Shown here piece after piece: positions 12,936-22,800 of a stretch of DNA of 64,000 nt. The DNA lies in the NCBI GenBank assembly GCA_000310025.1, contig FN648539.1, positions 20,368-84,367 of the forward strand. The letters run 5' to 3'. The notes beneath the pieces are model-generated. The model was not told where the DNA came from. It saw only the letters and a list, made by a program, of their open reading frames with translations, and searched no databases. The position numbers were made by a program, and so were the translations under genes. This DNA comes from Ectocarpus siliculosus (taxonomy: Eukaryota > Sar > Phaeophyceae > Ectocarpales > Ectocarpaceae). Every line of letters starts with the position of its first letter. Position 1 is the stretch's first letter.

Positions 12936-14534
12936 TGAGGGTGGTGGTAGAGAACGACGAACTGCGTGCGCGTGTAGGGAGGAGGGTCTCTTGGTCGGGT
13001 ATTTTGTCGGGACGGCGTGGCTTCTTCTGCTGTCGCTGTAGAGTTGCTTGCGATCAACGCCAGCAGGTGTAACCCCATAGTCCCAGAGACGGAGTTCGTG
13101 TCAGCGCAAAGGCGCCACACGTGGCCCCTGCCAAAGGAGTCAGCATGGATCATTGTTTGACGGGCGTTTGACAAAGCAGACTCAAGGGTTTCCCCCATTA
13201 GTTGCTCTGCTCCGTTACAAAAACAAGCATGTTCTTTGGTTACAGATACCACCATCGGTGGTCATAGGCTTGCTTTACGTTTGCTTGACCCTATTCAGAA
13301 TTCACGACATGCACGACGCATGTACCCACCAAAGCAACACGAATACATGAAAGAAAAGTCTTCAATCGAGATCCTGACGTTACGAAAACACCTGCACTCT
13401 TTACAACTTGTAGCGGGGGGAGTAGTCAACTGGACAGTCCATGTCGTTCTTGTGAAACGTGCCCTCCGTTGACCATCTAGACAGGCATCGACTTGAACGC
13501 ACCGTACTCCGACATCCACCCCTCCATTGACCAAACATGTAGACGAACACCTACAGATATAACAGCGACATGCACGGCGACACAATCTCTTTTCTATCTC
13601 TGTTGGTGACACGATAGCGGTTGGTCCAACCCTCTCGCTTTTCTTGGGATCTACATATCATATCATACATGGAGGACGGGAAGAGTAGAGAGGTTCCGAG
13701 AACCAGTGTGACAAGGTCTAGCGACACATCTCCTCACAACCCCCTGTGGCAGTTTCAGCAATTTCAGAACTATGGCGGAACGCAGGTGGGACCCGGGCGC
13801 GTCGCTTTATCTACGTTGAAACACAACGAGTCTTCCCACAGCGCACGCTAGGGCTTCACCCTTGATACCGAAGAAAAACAAGGCGGGCTCCAGAGTCTGA
13901 CCGGGGCTACCCCCGGTCAGTTATCTAGACGAACAACCACACAGGTAAAAACGCACCTCACTTCGTTCCACACCACCAACAAAACCGTTACTCTATCAAG
14001 AAACAAGGCACTCCGTACGACGGTGGATTTGTAAGGCGTTTGGTCGAATACATCGAACAACGCCAATGCCCGCCCAAGGAGAACCACACGCCCGCGCGGG
14101 TGCTGAAAAATGCGCCTCTGACGAAATACGGTTCCAAACGCAACCAAGAAAACACACGACACTACTCTCACTGCAACTGGTGCCATCACGCACAAGGCAA
14201 CCAACCCACATCAATCAATCCACAGACAGCGAAATGTAAGATAGGTCTAAATCCAACGACAGGTAGGTGTCATGGCCCACAAGGCAAACCACATCAATCC
14301 ACAGACAGCGAAATATAAAATAGAATCAGTATCAAAACGACAGGCAGGGGGGTGAGCCTATCTCTGCGCAATCGAAGCACCACCATGGGATAAAACGACA
14401 CCACTCGTTTCAGCACAAGAACATCGAAGACGCTGCAGACTCAAGTGATTTGGAACCCACGCTTGGGTGTAGGTACAGCCCCGGTTCTGTGAGCGATGCA
14501 CGGTATGAGAACCATTGACTTTAGGCACATGCGT
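12936..14534. other. Convergent intergenic region, MFAP1 / gene A
   Basis: About 1.6 kb between two 3' ends. No coding signal is visible. It holds both 3' UTRs and, at its right end, the tandem repeat annotated separately. Confidence 0.6.
14188..14347. repeat. Two-copy tandem repeat, about 80-bp unit
   Basis: The first unit (from about 14191) and second (from about 14278) share CACAAGGCAA, CACATCAATC, CACAGACAGCGAAAT and ACGACAGG in the same order, with small indels (for example a doubled AATC in unit 1). Confidence 0.8.
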
Positions 14535-17500
14535 TTACTTGTCCGCCTGGGTGAGCGCTGCAGCCACCTGACGAAAAGGAGGACGCGGGGAGACGCTTGC
14601 ATCTTAGACTACAGTAGTCTGACAAGAGGAAACAGGCTTCAGGTTTGTGACGAAAATTCAGAGGGGGAGATGTTCATGTTAACATACACCGCTCACCCCA
14701 CGAGACAATAACCAAACAACCAAGAACCTGCCCGCAATATAACACGAATCGAAGTGATGGCGTCCGAAGGAAACAGCATTTAGTCTATTACAGACCTTCC
14801 AATTGTAACTGGTGTTTCCAACTATTGGTCGGCGACTGACAAGGCCGGCCGGCTCAAGAGAACGACGAGGGAATGGCTGGTCGGCCTGCCGTCACACGTT
14901 CAACATGCTGTATGTAGCATGTAACAACCTTCACCATGGCGCCAAACTTAGAGATGGCCCTGTAAAGGCGCCTAAAGGAGTAAATGACATGGACAACGCG
15001 GGTCGGTGGCGCGTAAGGGGTACATTCCTTGCCCGATTCGAAAGTGTACAAACCGTCATCCTCGGCCGTAAATATCGATTCACCACAAACAAAACACACG
15101 GTTGTGGGTGCCTAACAAAACAATACGCCGCGTGCCGAGATAAAATCTCCTCCATCACTTGGGTGGGCCGTGACCACTGCTCACCTCGAGCTCGAGTTGT
15201 TGGATCCTCAAATGTTGAGACAAGCATTCGTCCTCAAGTTTGGCCACTTCCACCTGTCGGTCACAGGAAGCGAGACACAGTTGGCATTCTCATCTCAGCA
15301 AAACCTTCCCCGCACGCAAACAATATGCGCGTGGCGGGTGCGTATGGTCAGCGCCGCAAGGAAGAAGAACTATCGTGCACATGATGGATTGAACCTTCAG
15401 ATGTGCAAGCGTAAAACAGAGGGATCAAATGGCGAGCACCCCATAGCAGAGCATTGTGACTAAAAGGCCCTTACCTCTTTCTGACGGGTGGGCTGCGCCA
15501 AGCCCCACCTCTTCGCGGTCCCTTCGATGTGTTGGCGCTTTCGGAAAACGGGCCCACAAGCGCTGGTGCTGGAGTCCCGTTCAGCATCGACCATGGAGTC
15601 TCCCGGGTTTCCCCAGCGTGGGATTCCTAGATCCCCTAGAATTCGGCCACGGTCTTCTTCGAGCATGTCCTGACTCACACCCAGTTCTTCAAGGGCTTTC
15701 AACCGCGACATTTGTTCCATGCTCAGACTCAACAGCCACTCGGCCTTCGTGCCCTGCGAAAACGAGAACGAGGGTCGGTCGTGATGAGAGGAAGAAACAA
15801 AGAGTTGGGCGACCCGCAACCAAGAGCTAAAGTTCACAACCGTTGAAGCCTCCTCGAGGGCAAGGCTGCTGTTGTTTCGGAGCCATCACGCCGCCACACA
15901 CACACACACGCACACACGCACACACGCAAGAGAGAGAGAGAGAGAGAGAGCGAGGGCAGCCATGCTATCAACGTCAGCATGTGCCTCCTACGAGCCTTGG
16001 CTTTGACACACTCAGACGATCGCCCGATGGTCTGCGGTTGCGAGGAGAGACCGTGTCACCTCCCGCTTGGTCGGGGGATTGTTCGTCTGGCGAACACTTT
16101 TTACAAGCGTGCCACAACTTGTCAGGCTACTTGTTTCTGGATGCGTGCACTACGGTTATTTTGGTGGCTCTCTAGTGGTTAACCTCCCACACCTACTATA
16201 ATACTTTAGTAGCAGGTTGTGGCTGTCTTCGATTCTCTCTCTGGAGGGTTTCTGTTCCTGCAATTTGCAGTGGAAAACGATAAGTTCCATTTCCATTCAG
16301 GGCGACGTTCAGCAGCAGCTCGACTTCACAGTCGACGAGGCAAACCCACGCTGAACGCTTCTCGCGATAAATACGAACACAAGTTCAATGTGAGGACAAA
16401 CAACAAGAACTGCAAGAGGTGAGGTGGGGCAAAAAAAAAGAACGTCCTCTTTGTGTGACCCCGGCTGATACCTCAAAATATACCCCGAAAAAGGGTGTGT
16501 AGACGGGGTCCAGACCCAATGGGACGTACACACAGAAGCTGACCTCCACGCCTCGTTTTGAAACAATCGTTAGGGCGTTAGGGCACAACACAAATATATC
16601 TGCATCGAGTGCTGTGAAGCTTTCCGTATGCATATGCCTATGGAGCCTTGGCTACACTTTGATAGATCTTTAGGACTAACCGATGTTGAACGTAGCAAGG
16701 CTAGGTTCCTCACGCGAGCAAGGCTAGGTTGCTCACCCCAACCAACCCTAACCCTAACCCTGACCCTGACCCTGACCCTAACCCTCACCCAAGGGCAACG
16801 CACGGCCTAGCGGCCGCGAACTGGGCGAGCACCCGGCGCAGCCGCGTGCTCGGAATGCGGAATGGGGAGAGGGCGCTGGAGAGGAATCGGCCGTTAGAAC
16901 CAACGCCAAACAACGCCCGACCAATCAGAAAGCGTTAGTCCTACAGATCTACCGTACTATTTATCAATGTGTAGACAAAACACGACCTACTACTACTGTT
17001 GTGACGATGCCTACGATATCAGAATCGACAGCGTAGGGGCTTTCGTGCGGGGCTACGCACTACCTGCCTGTATATCACACAATACATGACCCCAACGAGA
17101 GCAAATACGAACCGAGAGCAAGCGAGCGAATCGTGAACAAGAGAACCAGCAGTAGAATACCACAGCGCACTGCCTAAATGCGTCTACACGTCTACACAAA
17201 AAGTCCCGTTGGAGAGGGAAAGAAGGGCGGTGGCAGAGTGCTCGGCAACGCCACGCTAACGTACACCCAACTTGCAGTGTTGGAAACACCATGGACTGCA
17301 GCTAGCCCACACCACACGTGGTTTGCCTTCACCGATTGTTTTCTACTGTACGCAGTAGCTGAGATCTTGGCACAGGATTTCTGATATTTGGTGCGTGCGA
17401 GCTGGTGGAAGCAGCTCTTGTCATCTGCCATAATCGCCACGGAGCAATCACAAAAAACACCACCAGCAAATTGGGGTCGAAAGGAGGAAGAAACAAAAGC

Positions 17501-19521
17501 TGACCAGGATCATCGTTAACTACAACCCGCCCTAACTCACGAACGCCAAGCCCAAGGTCAGCGACCTGTACACCCACATCGCCTGGTGCACCCTGTCTTA
17601 CCAGTACCGCCGGCACGGATAATGCATGGATTGAGACCCAGGAACCATCGTGGTGTTGAAAACGACGTTTATTTAGAGAACAAGCACGCACACGGCCAGA
17701 GTCACGACACATTACATGCAGGTAGGTGATGATGAGTGCAAACGAACGTACGTGTGCACACCCGGATCCACGTGAGGCCTTGAACAGCAAAAAGACAATG
17801 TAAATAATAAATACTGCTACAAACCACCCCTCTTCACTACTGACTGATAACCTACAGGCATGTAGGGCACGCACGCAACTTGATGCACACACAGCAGCAT
17901 GACTCCACGGCGATTTGTCTATGCAGCTACATTGTCCCGGGTCCCGGGTCTCCCACGAACCAAATGAAGAACCGCTTCAACGGCGCAAACGCGGACAGAA
18001 CGCGGAAAGCGGGAGTTTGCGTTTCGAAAAAAGAGCCCGGGCGGGTGGAGACGGGCGGGCATGTACCACCAGCACTCTTAGCATCGAACATGCTGATGCA
18101 TAGTACTATAGTACTACCAATACTGCTGTTGTCACTGGATACTGCTGTTTGCAAAATACAACTATTCTATGCATACGCACACTCCATACTCAAAGCATTG
18201 TATTTTCAGGAATTGAATGTGTCTCTTCAGCTGTGTTTCTCACGAATGATAGTTCTAGAGGTTCTTGGTTTGTAGCAGGAAAGACGGACGACGGGTTTGT
18301 CCCCGCGGGCGGGAATAATAAGGCCGTTGCCCCTGGCATTTCGTTTGGGAAGGTATGCAACGGACTTCAATCTCGTATACGATAGTAAGTGTTCTTGCTC
18401 CGGCCGGCGGTACTGGGCCTTCGGTGCATGGCCTTTATTCACCACACCCGCCCGCTTAGTCCCGTCTCCGCCACGCAGTGCTCATCACACTACAGCCTTT
18501 GGATGTCATGCATATGTATTCTTACTATAAAACAAAAACGTGGTAATCATGGTACCCTGGATGCCCCCAGTATTGCATACCGACACCCATACATGCGGTA
18601 TAGTAGAGGTCGCGTGATGTGGTCTGCAACCACCGCCGTATTGACGTACACAGCAGTAGTTGGAACCTCCTTCCGGGCTAATTTATCTACAGGCGGTGGT
18701 GTCGAGCGGTCAAGCAACGACAACTAACTGCAGGCAAAAAGAGTAAAATAGTAAAATAGCGTGTTTTGCCGCGGAGCTCCATCGTGTCATCCACCACCCT
18801 CACAGGACCTCATCATATCTATACAACATACCTCGGGGATATTCATTGCCTCTCCGAAGATTCAGCATTGTAGAAAAAAATAAATATGTTTTCCCAGGAC
18901 GGCGCATTGCATGCAGAAAAGGGCCTTGGAATCGTACGTAGACATCATTCATTGCCCCCGGAGCGTGCAGCACAACGAGGCAGGGTCTTGCAAAGCCTTT
19001 CGGCAGGCATACCAACATCTCAATCAATAAAAACCGTTTGGCCGTTTGGGGTCGGTTTATTATTTCAAGATCTTTAAACTGAAGGGTCACCGGATCGGAA
19101 ATCTCCACCACGTCTAAAGAGTCATCATTTCGCGCAGCTTGCCACTGCCGCGCTGGCCGCCGCCGCCGCAGCTCGTTGGCTGGTTTTGCGAAGTGTGCAA
19201 AACAGCGATTATAAGGTAGCAACCTGTCGCGCGCGCATGGCACGGCGTGGTTGGCTAAATAGCTATTTCCATTTACATCCGTTTTTTGACGTTGCAAAGC
19301 ACCTGCCGCGCCTCAGGGTAAAGACGTTGCAGCAGACTACGAATGTCATGAGGTACATCACAGCAGTCAGCAATGAATCAATGATAAATCCTTACCTCGT
19401 TGTTCGTCCTCGGTCGAAGAAGCTCTGCCGCGAGACGGACATCCTCTTCTGTCACTCCAAGCTTCAGCAGCGCCTGGACACGCAGCACTTGTTGAGGTGT
19501 CGCACCAATGAACTTACCCAT
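14535..19521 (-). CDS. Gene A: unrecognised small protein, paralogue of gene B
   Basis: I do not recognise this family. Proposed exons (minus strand): 19521-19396, 19171-19091, 15753-15475, 15253-15185, 14567-14535. Total 588 nt, 195 aa, all junctions in phase. The start ATG gives MGKFIGATPQQVLRVQALLK, then LGVTEEDVRLAAELL; the frame stays open upstream into a Gly/Arg/Lys-rich stretch, so the N-terminus could be longer. Exon 3 holds EWLLSLSMEQMSRLKALEEL followed by GVSQDM, a second short helix-rich unit, then a linker and a basic patch (CGPVFRKRQ). Exon 4 is a short amphipathic helix, VEVAKLEDECLSQHLRIQQL. The last exon is 10 codons. No signal peptide or membrane segment. The same motifs in the same order recur in gene B, which supports real coding. 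Intron 2 is about 3.3 kb and carries a MITE-like element; extra exons there cannot be excluded. It shares a 366-bp divergent promoter with the coiled-coil gene. Confidence 0.6.
15896..15950. repeat. (CA)n-(GA)n compound microsatellite
   Basis: CACACA/CACACG repeats followed by a run of about ten GA units, just upstream (gene A sense) of the exon at 15753-15475. Confidence 0.9.
16663..16951. mobile_element. MITE-like element with 16-bp inverted termini and TA duplication
   Basis: Left end TA|GATCTTTAGGACTAAC (16663-16680); right end GTTAGTCCTACAGATC|TA (16934-16951). The ends are inverted copies with one mismatch over 16 bp, and a TA dinucleotide flanks both sides, as expected for Tc1/mariner-mobilised MITEs. 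The body is about 285 bp, non-coding, and contains a duplicated AGCAAGGCTAGGTT module and telomere-like repeats. It lies in gene A intron 2. Confidence 0.7.
16738..16792. repeat. Degenerate interstitial telomere-like repeat (CCCTAA/CCCTGA)n
   Basis: About eight hexamers: CCCTAACCCTAACCCTGACC and onward, with CCAACC and CCTCAC variants at the edges. The complement is TTAGGG/TCAGGG. Entirely inside the MITE-like element. Confidence 0.9.
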
Positions 19522-19887
19522 AATGAGCGGGGAAGCGGAAAAGTAGTTGGGTCGGTTGCCGTCCCGCTCGAGTGTGTGTGTGTTGCTTGTTGGTTGGTTG
19601 CGTCCAACGTGCACGAAGTCTACCTCACGACAGGTACCGGTTCGGGAACAGTCCTTGTCTGGGTCCCGCCGCCCTTCTCCGGTTCCAGCGTTTTCCGGCG
19701 TTTTCCGGCGTTTTCCGTGTTCCCGTGTTCCCGGGCCCGCCGCCATTCTCCTCTCTCCCCTCTCTGTCTGAGGAGATTTCTGTTACCCCTTGTCTCTTTC
19801 TGCCTCTCTCTCGCCTCGAGTGTTTGATTTGTATCCACGTTTTGTTACAAGCAAGCTGGCCTCTAGGATCTATCCCTCCGGTATGCT
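19522..19887. promoter_or_regulatory. Head-to-head promoter region, gene A / coiled-coil gene
   Basis: 366 bp between predicted start codons on opposite strands. It includes a GTTTTCCGGC minisatellite (19688-19732) and a CT-rich block (about 19748-19815) that could be a 5' UTR or core promoter element. Confidence 0.5.
19688..19732. repeat. Short minisatellite, GTTTTCCGGC and GTTCCC units
   Basis: Three tandem GTTTTCC(GGC) units followed by two GTTCCC units, in the divergent promoter region. Confidence 0.85.
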
Positions 19888-22800
19888 ATGGCGGTTCAAC
19901 ATGCCGCCGGTGAACACAAGACGAACACGCCCGGAAATGAAGATGGTGACGTAGCGACCGATCTCCACGTCGCCCTGCAAAATGTGCGTGTAGTGTATCC
20001 TACCTAGTACAAGTTCACCAGTGCAGTCGTCGCCAGGAGATTTTTTTTGTTTCGTGTGTCTTGTATTCTGTGCAAAACACTCGAGCCTGGTTCAACGTCA
20101 TGAAGAAAAAATAACTCAGCACGATAAGCAACAACGGTCCTCTATCAGGCTACAGCAGACCACGCGTAGACTTGCAGCAACAGCAGACCATGTGTAGACT
20201 ACACTCCCGGGTTTCGTACTGCTCTTTTGTAGGGGTCTGAGGATAGCTGCGTAAGGTGCACTGTTGCATGGAATGGTATTCCTGTACTCCTTCCTGTACA
20301 TGTAGTAAGAGTGTTTTGCGGCCCAGCGTCCGACGTACGTACGTAGTGGAGCAATGGACATACATGTAGTCTTCACTACAGTATGCCTTTTAACTGCCCT
20401 TTTCGAGTCTTTGGGGCTCCTTTGCCAAAATCCATTATCCATTCCATTGAAAATTGTAGTCTAGACCAGCACGTAGAAACGCTGCAATTTATCTACACAC
20501 CAGCCTAAAAATAAAAACTCCGAGATGGTGCATAGGTTTACACAACCGACATTCCTCTCCTTTGAATTCCTCGTAGCGTTTGATGCGTGGCCAGGAGGGT
20601 GAGTTAATTCGTAGGAGAAAAGTTTGTTGTCGTAGACCGAACAAACTGGCATTTATTGTGAACGGCAGACAATGGAGCATTGGTCTACGGGTGTAGTTGG
20701 GTCTTGTTGTGCCGCCCTGGGGGCGTGTTGGTTCGGATGCATCGGTCGGTTCGGTTTTCTGGGGGTGGTCCCAAGGAGAGAAAGGTCTCAAAGGCCTTCT
20801 CAATAAAGGTTATGCTGCCTCCTTGCCCGTGCAGCAAGAGTTTGATGGACGCGCATCCGCTGGATCCAAGGGCAGAGTGTTGAGGAATGTACAAAGAGTA
20901 AAGTATGCAACCCGCTTTGGAGGGTCACGCGAAATAGAAGGTCAGCAGCTAGCCATATCGAAGCTCGGACCTTACCTAGCAAACTTCAATTTTTTGTCAC
21001 AACGTCAAGCGATTTTACGGTCAGATTAGAGCCCTGATGTCTAGCGACTGTTGCAAGCTATTGTCCAACTCCGCCCTTCCGTCCCTCCGTCCCTCCGTAC
21101 CGTTGGGACAAAATGATATGCCTTGGTCACGGCAGGAGGCGCTCGAAGACCAGGTGCAAGCGTTTCAAGAAGCCCTCGAAGTCAAGGAAGAACGATTGAG
21201 AACAATCGCGGGGGAGTTGACGGCGGCACGAAGAGAGTTGGAGCGCGCGAAAAAAAGCGCCAAGTTCGATCTTGTCGCCGCGGAGGGTCGGACGAAAAAG
21301 CTTGGGATTCTCGAGCATACCGTTGCAACTCTCCGCCACGATCTTCACACTAATGTGGAGCGTAGGTAAGCGTATCTGCTTGGCCGGGAGGGGGGTAAAC
21401 GTGTATGAGACGGTCCCCCCCGAGGTGCAGCGGGGCGAGCAAATCTTCGTGGAAACATTCTGAATACCCAAGGGGAACAAGCTCCGGGCGAGGGGACTAC
21501 ATAGGCTAGGTATCATCCAAACGACCACAATTGGAGGAGCGGTAGGAGATCTGCCGAGATGGGGCGTACTCTTATGTTTTGCATGCCTTAGCGGTTAGAC
21601 CATTGACCACGCGTCCTCGAGAGGACGGAGCAATGTTCCCACAGGACCGATCACCGATGGCCAATCGTTCCTTCCTAGTTTGCCAAAGGTGACTCAAAAA
21701 TGTCTTCCCCAGTCTGTCTATCCTAACGATATCCCTTCCCGCCTTTTCAAACCACTTCCTACTCCCCGTACAGCTACCGTCCTCTCCTCTCTATTCCATG
21801 CCTCAAACATCTCCCTGTACGTCCCTTGCATTTTTCCCAGCTCAGTCATGTACACTTCGCTCTCCTCTTCGTACCACGAACATTCCGCGACTACATAAAC
21901 ACGGTCTTCGCATTCGAAGCCGCAATCACATTTGAACTTGTCGTCTTCGTCGTCTACCGTCCTATGTCTTCGTCGACGTTCTCGAAGGCCTATGTCCCCG
22001 GTCCTGAATTTGACCTTAAGCTTTGTCCCTGCATCCATTGGTCCATGTAGGTCTCCTTGAACCCTATTCCTTCTTTCAACATTCCGTACACTTCTAGACC
22101 CTCCTTATCCTTGGTTTCTTTCCTTAGATTCTGTTTTTCTCTCTCGGCACAAGCAACAGATATCTTCTCCTTGAACCCCTGTAGACCCTCCGTTTCCAGC
22201 GTTTCATCTTCGTCGATGTCTAACCCCTTCCATACGTCCTCTACAACCTTGACCCATTCCGTGGGTTGTCTACCCCTCTTTTTGTTTGCCTACTTCGCCT
22301 CCCATACTATTCTCGGCAACCTCTCCTCTCCCATCCCGCACATGCGATACTGCCATGTCAGCTTCCTTGCGTCTCTTCCCGACCGATCCCTGCCGAGATG
22401 GGGGTTCCAATTCATGTGCTACTGCGTTTTTCATGTCGATTTTTCGGGTGCTTTCCTCACGATGGGGGTGCCTCAAAAATCGTGTGCTTCGTGGCAACCT
22501 GCTCTTCTGCGAATAGCGTCTCTGTATGGGGTCTTCCACCGCCTTCATACCCATGTCCCGAGTCACCAGTTGATCGCGCATTCCTCCCTCTAGCACACAC
22601 AAAACCCGCCGCATGCCACTTGTATATGGCAGATGTACATTACCACAGTGAGTTGGTTGGGTTGAAAGCAGAAACATAGAAAATATGAAACATGGTACCT
22701 ATTGTAGCCAGCGATTTTTTCCTTGTTTTCTCCTGTGCTTCATCGTTAACTAGGAAATAATGTGTCAATTTTTTTACCATTTTCCGTTGCACTACACGTC

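Noticed and set aside
17329-17892. 187-aa minus-strand ORF in gene A intron 2
   Set aside because: No family motif, mixed composition, no phase match to gene A exons; kept out for lack of support.
22057-22593. 178-aa plus-strand ORF
   Set aside because: It is antisense to the reverse-oriented retrotransposon fragment and its flank.
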